Shown here piece after piece: positions 17,228 through 26,316 of a stretch of 61,504 nt of DNA. The notes below the pieces were generated by a model. The model did not search any database. It had not been told where the DNA came from and saw only the letters and a list, made by a program, of their open reading frames with translations. Source of the stretch: CAWDMN01 sp963803155 (lineage in GTDB: Bacteria; Acidobacteriota; Terriglobia; Versatilivoradales; Versatilivoraceae). Within the stretch, counting starts at the first letter, position 1, and each line of letters opens with the position of its first letter. The position numbers were made by a program, and so were the translations under genes. The stretch is from contig CAWDMN010000058.1 of NCBI GenBank assembly GCA_963803155.1, positions 1 to 61,504 on the forward strand, written 5' to 3'.

Positions 17228-19374
17228 GAAACTGGCTCCCCGATGGGATTGACCGGAATATAAATCTGGAAGAGGGTCCCTTTTCCCTCCTCCGAAGTCA
17301 CTTTGATGAAACCATTGTGGCTTCGGATGATTCCATAGCAGATGGAAAGACCCAATCCGACTCCCTGGCCCACGGCCTTCGTTGTAAAAAAGGGATCGAA
17401 TATTTTAGTTAAATTCGACGACGGGATCCCAACTCCCGTATCCTGGAAATGAATGCACACATAATCTTGATCGTGGCGCTTTTCGGTCAGGCTCCTGATG
17501 GTCAACGACCCTGACTGGTTCATGGCATCCATGGCATTAATGGCCATGGCCACAAAGACCTGGCGCAATTCCCCGCTGTTGCCCACCACCGGGGGCAGGC
17601 CCAAATCCAACTCCTTTAAAACCTGAATTTTCTTAAACGATTTGTGGTGGCTCAGCAATTGCAGGGTCTGCTCCAGGATTTCATTGACCTGAACGGGCTG
17701 CTGCAACATTTCCCGGCTGCGGCTAAAATCGAGCAGATTGTTGATGATCCCCTTGCAGCGCTGAATTTCATCGTCGATTATCTTTAGATACTCCGGAAAA
17801 TCTTCAAACGCGGGCGCAGCGGAGAGTTCTGGCGCCTGGGCACGCGAGATCAATCCCTCCACGCAGCCGGCAATCGCAGCCATTGGATTGTTCAGTTCAT
17901 GAGCGATTCCGGCCGAAAGCCTTCCCAGACTGGCCAATTTCCCGTTGGTATGTACCGATTCTTCAAGGCGCTTGCGGTCGCTGATATCCTCCGCCAAGGT
18001 GATTACATGGCTCGCATGGCCGGCCTCCATCTCCATAGGGATTTTGCGAATATGATAATATTGCTTTTCTCCGGAAACATACGAGACCGTTTCGGTTTCG
18101 AAGGGCTCTCCCACGGCTAACACTCTTTCAAACTCGCTTTTCAACTTGTCCTCAATCATGGAAGGAAAAACCGAAAAAAGATTTCGGCCGACGACCTGTT
18201 CCCGCGGGATCCCCAGGATGCCAGTCTCCCTTTTGCGATTCCAAGCCACGACATTAAAATCCTGGTCAATGACATAGAGTCCCAACGGCAGCGAATCAAT
18301 GATGCATTCCATCAGTTTTTTCTGCTTTTCGATTTCGCGCGTTCTTTGCGACACCAGTTGTTGCAGGTTTTCCGAATGCAATTGAGTCCGCCGGAAAAGT
18401 TCGGCATTTTTCAGCGCCAGGGCCAAGTTCCCCGCGACCGTGCTCAACAGGTTCAAATCGTCATTACTGTAAGAATCGGGCAGGTTGCTTTCCACCACCA
18501 GGATCCCTTCCATCCAATCGTGGCTGATCAACGGCACGAGCATTTGCGACCTAGATTCCGGGAAAAACCGGAAAGCCATTTTATCGGCATCCGCTTCCGT
18601 CGAAATCACTGCCTTCCGCTCCATCGCAATCCGATCCAGATAGCCCCTATCCATTTTCAGGTCCTGCCAACGCAGATCGTTCTGCTGAACGGCATGATAG
18701 CAAGCCCGAACCTGGAAAAGACCGGCTTCACCATCTCTCAAGGCAATCACACAACTTCGGTATTTCAGACCGGTGCTGATCTCACGGGCGGCGTTAAGCA
18801 ATAATTCCGGAGGATCGAGCGATTGGTTGAATTTGGCCGTCAGCTTGTTGAGGACCAGCAATTCTTGCGTCCGCCGCTTTTCCACCGAATAGAGAGAGCG
18901 GACTTCGCGCGTGAATTCCCTTTCTCGAAGTTGCGAACGAATCCGCGCCAACAATTCTTTTTGAAGAAACGGCTTGACCAGGTAGTCGTTGGCTCCGACG
19001 TCCAACCCCCTGACCTTGTTATCCACCCCGTCCAGGGAGGTGAGCAAGATTACGGGGATTTCCTTGGTGGATTCATTATTTTTGATGGTTTTACAAAGTT
19101 TGTAGCCATTCACATCCGGAAGCATGATATCCAGCAGAACCAGGTCAATATTGAATTTGGCGAGCGATTCTAAAGCCTCTTTTCCATCCGTAGCGGCGTG
19201 GACTTGGTAGTTTTCGCCCTCCAGGATGATGCAAGTAACCTCCCGAATCTTCGAGTCATCATCGACAATTAATATATTCTGCTGAGTGGTCTGAGGAGAT
19301 TGAACGACAACTCCATCTGGCTCCTTCATATTAGGGTAAAGGTACATGGCTGACTTTTGCGCTCCTGCTGACAT
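17224..19374 (-). CDS. Hybrid histidine kinase (REC-GAF-PAS-HisKA-HATPase)
   Basis: The 716 residues begin with a receiver domain (about 33-150, phosphoacceptor D82). A GAF-like region (about 170-330) and a PAS domain (about 355-470, YVIDQDFNVVAWNRKRE) follow. The dimerisation domain carries the phosphorylated H492 in AHELNNP, and the ATP-binding domain shows DTGVGI and GQGVGLGLSICYGI. There is no membrane segment, so it senses a cytoplasmic or diffusible cue. The N-terminal receiver suggests input from another kinase. It is translationally coupled to the sigma-54 activator. Met10 or Met16 are alternative starts. Confidence 0.93.
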   Translation of the reverse strand: MSAGAQKSAMYLYPNMKEPDGVVVQSPQTTQQNILIVDDDSKIREVTCIILEGENYQVHAATDGKEALESLAKFNIDLVLLDIMLPDVNGYKLCKTIKNNESTKEIPVILLTSLDGVDNKVRGLDVGANDYLVKPFLQKELLARIRSQLREREFTREVRSLYSVEKRRTQELLVLNKLTAKFNQSLDPPELLLNAAREISTGLKYRSCVIALRDGEAGLFQVRACYHAVQQNDLRWQDLKMDRGYLDRIAMERKAVISTEADADKMAFRFFPESRSQMLVPLISHDWMEGILVVESNLPDSYSNDDLNLLSTVAGNLALALKNAELFRRTQLHSENLQQLVSQRTREIEKQKKLMECIIDSLPLGLYVIDQDFNVVAWNRKRETGILGIPREQVVGRNLFSVFPSMIEDKLKSEFERVLAVGEPFETETVSYVSGEKQYYHIRKIPMEMEAGHASHVITLAEDISDRKRLEESVHTNGKLASLGRLSAGIAHELNNPMAAIAGCVEGLISRAQAPELSAAPAFEDFPEYLKIIDDEIQRCKGIINNLLDFSRSREMLQQPVQVNEILEQTLQLLSHHKSFKKIQVLKELDLGLPPVVGNSGELRQVFVAMAINAMDAMNQSGSLTIRSLTEKRHDQDYVCIHFQDTGVGIPSSNLTKIFDPFFTTKAVGQGVGLGLSICYGIIRSHNGFIKVTSEEGKGTLFQIYIPVNPIGEPVS

Positions 19375-19509
19375 AAGTTGTCCCGCTATCCTCTATTTTT
19401 TGCCGAGGATCTCGGGCACACGCCCACGGATACTCTTATTTATCGACCAAAATTGCGCTGACTATATAAATCCCTTAGGGGAGGTGATCTTTATTTATGA
19501 TGAGTCAAA

Positions 19510-19608
19510 CATGACGGCCAGCCCTCAGGCCGTCAGAGCATGGTTGGCAAGCTCAGGCGGGGTGGGGGCACCCCGCCTCCATCCACGCTATTTTTTAGGG
19601 AGCCGCTC
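19510..19608 (+). repeat. Hairpin insert with repeat A end module
   Basis: GACGGCC...AGGCCGTC and GGCGGGGTGGGGGCACCCCGCC are strong hairpins, followed by CTATTTTTTAGGGAG, an end module of repeat family A. The same array lies in opposite orientation at about 54309-54410. It sits between the ornithine decarboxylase stop and the histidine kinase start. Confidence 0.7.
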
Positions 19609-19619
19609 GTCTTTAAACT

Positions 19620-20753
19620 TTATTGATTGAGATGAATTACCTGGGTGGGTGGAAATCCATTAAAGCAGGTGGAAGAGGCATGACTATATGCGCCGATATT
19701 CTCACTGTAAACCAGATCGCCCAAATTAAGTTCCGGCAAAGCTTCGGATTGCGAAACCACGTCCAGAGCATCACAGGTGGGCCCGAATACCGCGGAAATT
19801 TTATGGGGGCCTTTTTTGAAAGCTTTGATCGGATACTGACAGTGATCAAAAAGGATGCCAGAGAAGGTATGATAGATCCCGTCATTGATGTAGTAACAAG
19901 ATTTGCCGTCCCGCTCCGCTTTGCCAATGACTTCGGCCACTAGCGTGGCGGTTGTAGCAACTAAAAATCTTCCAGGCTCAGCCAAAATTTCCAAGCCCCC
20001 AGGAAAAAGCCGGTTCAGTTCGGCTCTGAGAATGCGCGCCAATTCGCGGAAGGGGCGCGCATGGCGATCATAGGGAGCGGGAAATCCCCCGCCAATGTCC
20101 AGTAATTTAAGGGTGAATCCTCGGCAAGCGGCTTCTTCCATGACCGATGCGGAAATCTGCAGAGCCTGGACATAGTTTTCAACATTGGTGCACTGGCTTC
20201 CCACGTGAAAGCTCAATCCTTCCACCACTAATCCGGCATCGTGAGCAGCCGCGATAAAATCCACGGCCTCGGCGGGAGATGCGCCAAATTTGCTGGAAAG
20301 CTCCACCATGGAACCCGTGTTGGGAACCTTGACGCGAAGGGCCAGGCCGGCATGAGGAGCATGGGCCCGAATTTTTTTGATTTCCTCAAGATTATCGTAG
20401 GTAACCAGAGGCTTATATGGATCCAGCGCCTCCAAAGTGTGATTGTCTTTGATCGGATTGGAATAAATGATTTTGTCCCAGATAAAATCCTGCCTGGCCT
20501 GAGCGGGCAAATGCCGGATATTTTCATGCACGAGCATGAATTCCTGCAGCGAGGCCACATCAAAACTTCCGCCGATATTAAAAAGAGTCCGCAGGATGGC
20601 GAGGTCCGGGTTTGCCTTTACGGCATAGTACGCCTGCACTCGAGGGAGATACTTCTTAAACTCCGCATAATTGGCGCGCAACACTGCATGATCAATCAAG
20701 AACAAGGGTGTTCCGTGTTGGCGTGCCAGGTTTTTCAGGAGGGTGGTCTTCAT
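19620..20753 (-). CDS. Ornithine decarboxylase (alanine racemase fold, PLP)
   Basis: The 377-residue enzyme belongs to the PLP-dependent group IV decarboxylases, whose members act on ornithine, lysine, arginine or carboxynorspermidine. The PLP lysine is K46 in YYAVKANP. The LLDIGGGFP phosphate-binding loop and the C-terminal FGPTCDALD motif, with the cysteine typical of ornithine/lysine enzymes, are present. This motif favours ornithine decarboxylation to putrescine over the carboxynorspermidine reaction. It is the third gene on the strand after agmatinase and the deoxyhypusine-synthase-like gene, both tied to putrescine. Confidence 0.85.
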   Translation of the reverse strand: MKTTLLKNLARQHGTPLFLIDHAVLRANYAEFKKYLPRVQAYYAVKANPDLAILRTLFNIGGSFDVASLQEFMLVHENIRHLPAQARQDFIWDKIIYSNPIKDNHTLEALDPYKPLVTYDNLEEIKKIRAHAPHAGLALRVKVPNTGSMVELSSKFGASPAEAVDFIAAAHDAGLVVEGLSFHVGSQCTNVENYVQALQISASVMEEAACRGFTLKLLDIGGGFPAPYDRHARPFRELARILRAELNRLFPGGLEILAEPGRFLVATTATLVAEVIGKAERDGKSCYYINDGIYHTFSGILFDHCQYPIKAFKKGPHKISAVFGPTCDALDVVSQSEALPELNLGDLVYSENIGAYSHASSTCFNGFPPTQVIHLNQ

Positions 20754-20769
20754 TGCGTTGTTATGACAA

Positions 20770-20927
20770 AGAAGTGGATAGTGAATAGTGAAAAATGGAA
20801 TATGATGTGCAACTGCAAAAAAGGATCTGGCAAAGCAGAAAGGGTGAGGTTCAAAGCGATGGTAAATGATCTCTCCTCACCAACCTCTTGCTAATTCTCC
20901 CCACTATCCACTATTCACTAATCACTC
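20770..20927. repeat. Imperfect inverted repeat between polyamine genes
   Basis: GTGGATAGTGAATAGTG near 20774 is mirrored by CACTATCCACTATTCACTAA near 20898. The two arms enclose about 105 bases. No T-run follows on either strand, so I do not call it a terminator. Confidence 0.5.
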
Positions 20928-20928
20928 C

Positions 20929-22086
20929 CTATAACTTCTTATTGTGTTTCCAATACTCCTTGGTGATCATATCCATCAATTCCGGCAGCCGGTTATATAA
21001 TTTTTTGAGTTTGCGCGGTTTACAGCGTGCCAGCGCATAATGGGTCAGCAATGGCAATCCCACCGTGGAATCCAGGTAGCAAACCACCGCATCGGGAAGT
21101 TGCAGCGGATCCACCTTCCCCCAGCTAACCGCTTCTCCGGGGGTTGCACCGGAAAGTCCTCCGGTATCAGGCCGCGCATCGGTAAATTGTATGAAGTAAT
21201 CGTGTCCTTCTTCCTTAATCCGCAGCACCTCTTGAATTTGAGGCTCCGTCTGTAACGTGAAATTTTTGGGAGATCCTCCCCCAACCAACAATACGCCTGT
21301 CTTATTGCCAGACTGCTTGGCATCCAGCACGATGGCTGTAGTCTCATTGACATCGCGGGATGGATTGACCTTAAGCGCATTCCCCCGCAGCTCCAACCCG
21401 GCTACGTTCATTCCTATTGTTGAGTCGCCCGGAGAGGGACAATAACAGGGGACACCGGCCCGATAGGCTGCCGCCAACACGGAGGAGTCCCGCAAACCTG
21501 ACTGCTTTTCAAATTCAGCACAATACTTGCCCAACAAATAATGCAGTTCCGCGGTCCCCATCTCTTTTTGAAATTCGGGTTGCTGTAAAATTTGCCGAAG
21601 CACGTGATCTGTCGCCATCAACACATCGTTGTAATCGAGCAGGATGTCATAAATCCTCACGACTCCCACCTTGCGGATATCCAGATCCCGGACAAAGGGG
21701 GAACTGCGATAGAGAGGCAAGTTCATCGCATGATGCATGTCATGATAGAGATTGGCGCCAGTGGCCACAATCCAATCGACAAAACCCGCTTTGATCAAGG
21801 GAACGATTGCGGCAGCCCCCAGTCCCGCCGGTGTCAAAGCTCCGGCCAAACTCATCCCCACCGTTACATTTCCCTTTAGCATCTTTTCCGCAAAAAGCCG
21901 GGAAGCTTCCTGCAACCGCGAGGCATTGTAGGCCAGAAAGGTCTGGTCGATCAGTTCCGGAAGCGATTCTTTACCGGTAATTGGTTTCGGAAGAATCCGT
22001 TTTCCGCAAAGAAATTTTTGTTTTCCCAGGGTAAATTTGTGTGGATACTTGCTGACAAATTTTTTGGGCAGATCAACTTTACCCAT
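20929..22086 (-). CDS. Deoxyhypusine synthase-like protein
   Basis: The 385 residues match the deoxyhypusine synthase family along the full length. Segments VGMSLAGALTPAGLG, DWIVATGANLYHD and the C-terminal TPGEAVSWGK are present. K324 in this last motif aligns with the lysine that forms the enzyme-imine intermediate in eukaryotic enzymes. Bacteria have no eIF5A substrate, so bacterial members are thought to transfer the aminobutyl group to a small amine, for example to make homospermidine. The start overlaps the speB stop by 8 bases, and ornithine decarboxylase lies downstream, supporting a polyamine role. The exact product is an inference. Confidence 0.87.
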   Translation of the reverse strand: MGKVDLPKKFVSKYPHKFTLGKQKFLCGKRILPKPITGKESLPELIDQTFLAYNASRLQEASRLFAEKMLKGNVTVGMSLAGALTPAGLGAAAIVPLIKAGFVDWIVATGANLYHDMHHAMNLPLYRSSPFVRDLDIRKVGVVRIYDILLDYNDVLMATDHVLRQILQQPEFQKEMGTAELHYLLGKYCAEFEKQSGLRDSSVLAAAYRAGVPCYCPSPGDSTIGMNVAGLELRGNALKVNPSRDVNETTAIVLDAKQSGNKTGVLLVGGGSPKNFTLQTEPQIQEVLRIKEEGHDYFIQFTDARPDTGGLSGATPGEAVSWGKVDPLQLPDAVVCYLDSTVGLPLLTHYALARCKPRKLKKLYNRLPELMDMITKEYWKHNKKL

Positions 22087-23032
22087 TTTCCCTTCTCCTT
22101 TTCGGTGAGCGTGACGTCCCCTTCATACCGAGCGTATATGAAAATAATTTGTAAACCAGTTTAGCGGCCAAAAAGTCCGGAGCTCGGAATCCCGGCAATG
22201 GCGCCAGTTCTACTACGTCAAAGATCGGCACCCCGGCGGCATGGCGGCATATGGTTCGCGCCACTTCCAACATCCGCTCCCAAGAAATGCCCCCCGGTTC
22301 GGGGGTTCCCACGGCAGGCATGATGGAGGGATCCAACCCGTCCAGATCAATCGTGAAGAATACCTGTTTTCCCTTCACAAAGCGGCCAAGATCATTGAGA
22401 AATTTCCCACGCGGATCCGCCGCTTCTTCCGCAAACACCGTCTTTACGCGCCGGCTGTTTCGACAGAATTCCGCCTCTCCGAGTGACAGGTTGCGAATTC
22501 CAATTTGAAAAACAGGACAAACATCCAGAATCCGCCGTGCCGCGCAAGCATGACTAAAAGGAGAATCCTCGTACTCTGCCCTCAAATCGGCATGAGCATC
22601 CACTTGAACCGCCACCAAGGTTCTGGGATTGATGACCTTGGCCAAACCTCGCGCCACTCCAGCTGAAATCGTATGCTCCCCACCGAGGATCCCGAGGACT
22701 TCGGGCTTGGGAGAACCGGAGAGAAGCCTAGCTACCGCGGCTTCTACGGCTTTGACCATCGCTTCCGGCGAACGATGGACGAGGGCCAGCGGCGGGGTGG
22801 TGTGTATACCATAATCCATCGCCGGTTCGGCTCCAAATTCATGGTCGTACAGCTCCACCTGGCGAGAGGCGGCTAAGATGGCTCCAGGTCCTTCCCTGGT
22901 CCCAGCGCCATACGAGGTGGTGGATTCATAGGGAATGGGCAAAAGCCAGCCGCGCGAACGCCGGGGATTCGACAATTCCTCCGGCAAGCCTAAAAAATTC
23001 CAAGGGGCTTGAAACAGCTCTGATCCAGCCAT
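22079..23032 (-). CDS. speB: Agmatinase / arginase family ureohydrolase
   Basis: The 317-residue enzyme has the dinuclear manganese motifs of ureohydrolases: GGEHTISAG, VDAHADLR and IDLDGLDPS, followed by VGTPEPGG. Agmatinase splits agmatine to putrescine and urea. A GAGGAG ribosome site lies close before the ATG. It is the first gene of the polyamine locus and overlaps the deoxyhypusine-synthase-like gene by 8 bases. No arginine decarboxylase is present in this window, so the agmatine source must be encoded elsewhere. Related members act on other guanidino compounds. Confidence 0.9.
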   Translation of the reverse strand: MAGSELFQAPWNFLGLPEELSNPRRSRGWLLPIPYESTTSYGAGTREGPGAILAASRQVELYDHEFGAEPAMDYGIHTTPPLALVHRSPEAMVKAVEAAVARLLSGSPKPEVLGILGGEHTISAGVARGLAKVINPRTLVAVQVDAHADLRAEYEDSPFSHACAARRILDVCPVFQIGIRNLSLGEAEFCRNSRRVKTVFAEEAADPRGKFLNDLGRFVKGKQVFFTIDLDGLDPSIMPAVGTPEPGGISWERMLEVARTICRHAAGVPIFDVVELAPLPGFRAPDFLAAKLVYKLFSYTLGMKGTSRSPKRRRENG

Positions 23033-23256
23033 GGATTCATCTCCTCGCCCGATAGCGGGGACTAAATATATAGCCAGCTTTCGGCAAAGTAAAGCGCTAT
23101 ATGAAGGGGCAATACACCAACCATTTCTTTTGGTAACATGATGGGAGAGCGGGACTGATTTCCAACAGTCGACGCCGACAGTCCACCCCCTCCGGCTCGA
23201 TTTTCGATGCTTGGCGCGGTTTGAGGATAATCATATAAGGAGGAAAAGAAAAGGAT

Positions 23257-24741
23257 ATGCGATTCGAAATCATCACAACTCCTCTGGAGCAACTGCGGAC
23301 CGATCTGCTGGTGGTCCTGTCCGATTCAGAAAAAGAACTCGCCCATGTCCGATTGGACAAATTGAAAAGTACCATCGATCAGCTTAACAGCGACTTTGCC
23401 GCAAAGAAAATTAAGCGGGAATTCTTCAGCCGCTTTGATGAAAAAATTCAACACCTGTTGGCATTTCACACCGCTTTGGACTCCAACTATAATATTTGGG
23501 AAAAAGTGAAGATTTTTGCCTCCAAGGCCTTTGGTTATGGCAGAGATTTTAATCTCAAAAAGATGACTGTTCTTCTCGATGGCAAGGATGCTTCACCCTT
23601 CCTGGGTAAAGTTGCAGAGGGGTTGATTCTGGGCGGGTACAGTTACGACAAATTCAAAAAGGAAAAAGACAATTATGCCGCCGGACTGGAAGTTCAGTTT
23701 GTCGTTGATCCCGCCGCCGAAAATGAATCTGAATCCCGCCTGGCTCGCTATCGATTGGTTTCTGAAGCTGCCAATGAAGCGCGCCAAATTGTGAACGATC
23801 CCGGAGCTGAAGTGACTCCCGAAGTCCTGGCATCTCTGGCAATCAAGATTGGGCAGGAAAACCATTTGACCGTGCAGGTGAGGAACGAAAAAAATCTGAT
23901 ATCAGAAGGTTTCACCGGTTTGATGGCGGTTGGCAAAGGAAGCATTCACCCTCCGCGCTTGATCACCCTTGAATATCAGCCTGCTCAGGAGTCTTCCTGT
24001 CGGCTGGCTCTGGTCGGGAAGGGTGTTACGTTCGATAGTGGAGGCATTTCAATCAAACCCTCCGAAAAAATGTGGGAGATGAAAGGGGATATGGCTGGCG
24101 CTGGAGCGGTCCTTTACGCCATGAAGGTCTTGGCCCAGTTAAAGCCACCTTTTCACGTCCTTGGCATCATCCCCGCCTGCGAAAATTTTCCCGATGCCAA
24201 TGCGCAGCGTCCCGGCGATATTTTTATCGCGCGCAACGGGAAATCCGTCCAGGTGGATAACACCGATGCGGAAGGCCGCTTGATCTTGACCGATGCTTTC
24301 TCCTTGGCGGGGGACTGGAAAGCCACCCATATGATTGATGTGGCCACGTTGACAGGCGCGGCTGTTCGAGCCCTCGGCCAAGGCTATGCAGCTATTATGG
24401 GAAATTCCCAAAAGCTTGTCGATGCCATCATCCATTCGGGTCAAAACCATGGGGAATTCTTCTGGCAACTGCCGCTTCCTCCTGAATACAAAGAATTGCT
24501 GAAAACCCCTTATGCCGATATCAACAACGTGGGCGGATCTTATGGCGGCGCCATCACCGGCGGACTTTTCCTTCAGGAGTTCGTGCCGGAAAAAACGGCC
24601 TGGGCACACCTTGATATTGCGGGGCCGTTCCTTTTTGACAAGCCTTGGAAATACTATAAGGAAGGCGCCACGGCTTTTGGCCTAAAGACATTAGTAGATT
24701 TGTGTGAGCGGTGGGGAGAGTATTTTAAGGATGAGGGATGA
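23257..24741 (+). CDS. pepA: Leucyl aminopeptidase (M17)
   Basis: The 494-residue cytoplasmic dizinc aminopeptidase removes N-terminal residues from peptides. The C-terminal catalytic domain contains GKGVTFDSGGISIKP, the MKGDMAGAGAV segment and the family signature NTDAEGRLIL. A clear AAGGAGG ribosome site lies about 13 bases before the ATG. The last codons (DEG) and the stop TGA fall inside the first two units of a 7-bp minisatellite. The gene is divergent from speB, with about 220 bases between for both promoters. Confidence 0.95.
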   Translation: MRFEIITTPLEQLRTDLLVVLSDSEKELAHVRLDKLKSTIDQLNSDFAAKKIKREFFSRFDEKIQHLLAFHTALDSNYNIWEKVKIFASKAFGYGRDFNLKKMTVLLDGKDASPFLGKVAEGLILGGYSYDKFKKEKDNYAAGLEVQFVVDPAAENESESRLARYRLVSEAANEARQIVNDPGAEVTPEVLASLAIKIGQENHLTVQVRNEKNLISEGFTGLMAVGKGSIHPPRLITLEYQPAQESSCRLALVGKGVTFDSGGISIKPSEKMWEMKGDMAGAGAVLYAMKVLAQLKPPFHVLGIIPACENFPDANAQRPGDIFIARNGKSVQVDNTDAEGRLILTDAFSLAGDWKATHMIDVATLTGAAVRALGQGYAAIMGNSQKLVDAIIHSGQNHGEFFWQLPLPPEYKELLKTPYADINNVGGSYGGAITGGLFLQEFVPEKTAWAHLDIAGPFLFDKPWKYYKEGATAFGLKTLVDLCERWGEYFKDEG

Positions 24742-24862
24742 GGGATGAAGGATGAAGGATGAAGGATGAGGGATGAGGGATGAGGGATGAGGGATGAAGG
24801 ATGAAGGATGAAGGATGAGGGATGAGGGATGAGGGATGAAGGATGAAGGATGAAGGATGAGG
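24730..24862. repeat. 7-bp minisatellite (GATGAGG/GATGAAG)
   Basis: Nineteen consecutive 7-base units can be counted, alternating in blocks: 2 GATGAGG, 3 GATGAAG, 4 GATGAGG, 3 GATGAAG, 3 GATGAGG, 3 GATGAAG, 1 GATGAGG. The blocks suggest expansion of a higher-order unit of about six repeats. Degenerate units continue to about 24905. The repeat starts inside the last codons of pepA. The reverse-strand open frame here only reads the repeat (HPSS) and is not a gene. Confidence 0.95.
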
Positions 24863-25005
24863 GATGGAGTGTGGAGGATGGAGAATGAGGGAGGAGGGAT
24901 GAAGGATCAGACTTGAGAGAAGAGTCAGGCAAAGAGGCGGATTCCAAAATAGAGAGTGTGAGAGCTGAATTCTGAATTGTGCATTTTGAATTCTGACTCA
25001 TTGTT

Positions 25006-25060
25006 ATAGAAAAAGGGGCCGGTTCGGTTTCCAGGATGAATTTGCTGAACCGGCCCCCCC
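25006..25060 (-). terminator. Rho-independent terminator for the LolA-like gene
   Basis: On the minus strand GGGGCCGGTTC pairs with GAACCGGCCCC (11 bp, extendable to 13) and is followed directly by TTTTTCTATAAC. It lies about 80 bases after the stop of the 25138-25986 gene. The stem also resembles a dispersed GGCCGGTTCG hairpin at 46.7 kb. Confidence 0.7.
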
Positions 25061-25086
25061 CGTATTCATAATCGCGGGATGATGCA

Positions 25087-25106
25087 CTGTGCGGATAACC
25101 GCACAG
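25087..25106. repeat. Short perfect hairpin
   Basis: CTGTGCGG-ATAA-CCGCACAG forms an 8-bp stem with a 4-base loop between the terminator and the gene stop. Its role is unknown. Confidence 0.6.
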
Positions 25107-25137
25107 GCATTCCGCGTGATGACGCTGGCCAGATTTT

Positions 25138-25986
25138 TTACTTCTTTTCTTCTTTCTTTTTGTCGTTTACTTCCCCGGTGACGGTGAACTTCACTTCAGC
25201 TTCATACTTCTTATAATTTTCATATTTCACTTTTTCATGAATGCGCACATCCTGGCCTGATGGGAAATGTAATACATCATCGGCTAGGGTGTAGATCGGG
25301 AACCAGTATTTCCCATCGACATTTCCCCGGATTGTTTCAAAACGAGGGAATCGTTGATCTTTGTTTTTCCTTGTTATCTCATAGACCGTCCGGCCGTATG
25401 TCTTGACAATCTGAAGGTCCCGCTGGTCCACCCAAATTTTCCCCTCGAACAGGCGTTCTTCTTTCTTCACCTCTTTGGGGCTCACATCAAAAACATAGGT
25501 GTCAATATCATCCACTAATTCCATGCCTCGGTAGGTCAAATTATATTTATCGATGTTTGCGGAGGTCAGCAGGAAGGGAAAAATGTGCTGGATGTCGTAC
25601 ATGTCTTCCGGGGTAAAGATCACACTCTCAATCGTCGAAACCGGCGCTTTCAGCACTTTTTCAATCCGTCTGCTCTTGTCATCAAAAAGAACATCGGTAA
25701 TCTCAAATAAGCGCTCGTTGGTTTTTCTCCCTTCCAGCGTCAGCACATTGATGTCGAGGGTTTGTCGATACGTGTAAAAATCACGGGCAAGTCGAAACTC
25801 TTCTTCTTTGTCCGCAAACTTCTTAATGACCTCTTCCACGGGGAGAGGGGGATCTTCTTTGCGCAATTTGGAGGCGCCCTCCCGCGAAGGCTCTTCCTTC
25901 TTCGACGTTTGTCCCAGAGAGGGTTTCGCGCCACAAAGCATTAGAGCTAAAAATGCCACCATAAAATATTTGCTTGCATTAACCAT
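25138..25986 (-). CDS. Secreted protein, LolA-like fold (outer membrane lipoprotein-sorting type)
   Basis: The 282-residue protein has a Sec signal peptide (about 1-25, ending PSLGQ). The middle part reads like the beta-rich fold of lipoprotein-sorting-related periplasmic proteins: regular strands with YTYRQTLDI, MELVDDIDTYVFDV, GKIWVDQRDLQIVKTYGR and RGNVDGKYWFPIYT. The C-terminus is very lysine and glutamate rich. It stands alone, with a terminator about 80 bases downstream. Similar secreted proteins are common in Acidobacteriota. The function is not known; the fold call is from pattern only. Confidence 0.65.
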   Translation of the reverse strand: MVNASKYFMVAFLALMLCGAKPSLGQTSKKEEPSREGASKLRKEDPPLPVEEVIKKFADKEEEFRLARDFYTYRQTLDINVLTLEGRKTNERLFEITDVLFDDKSRRIEKVLKAPVSTIESVIFTPEDMYDIQHIFPFLLTSANIDKYNLTYRGMELVDDIDTYVFDVSPKEVKKEERLFEGKIWVDQRDLQIVKTYGRTVYEITRKNKDQRFPRFETIRGNVDGKYWFPIYTLADDVLHFPSGQDVRIHEKVKYENYKKYEAEVKFTVTGEVNDKKKEEKK

Positions 25987-26316
25987 TGTTCCCCCCTATT
26001 CGCCATCCGGTTCTCAAAATTTCGCTGCCAACGACCTGTTATTTTAACACTTGCCTGCTTCCCGGGGATCTAAAAGTCATCTATGCGGGACCACATCCCA
26101 TTCTGTGGAGTTGCTAATGTTGGCCGCTTATGGATTGAGAGATTTTCCATAGCCGAAGGACCGGACCTCAAGAAAATCCTCGCTTCTCACACTTAGAAGA
26201 GAGAATTGTGCCATCAGTTGCCCGAGTGAGAAGAGCGCTTCTGGGGGAGTTTTCACGCCGCCCGAGTTTCCTCCCAGTATTCTCAGTGTTAAATTAAATC
26301 CGGGAGGCTTTTTTTA
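25987..26316. other. Divergent intergenic region, no gene seen
   Basis: About 330 bases between the divergently transcribed LolA-like gene and the quinone-reductase-like gene. It should contain promoters for both. I find no hairpin, repeat or clear -10/-35 pair that I would defend. Confidence 0.4.

Noticed and set aside
24730..24905. CRISPR-like short regular repeat
   Set aside because: 7-bp units without spacers; a minisatellite.
24654..25001. 115-residue minus-strand frame rich in HPSS
   Set aside because: It only translates the 7-bp minisatellite.
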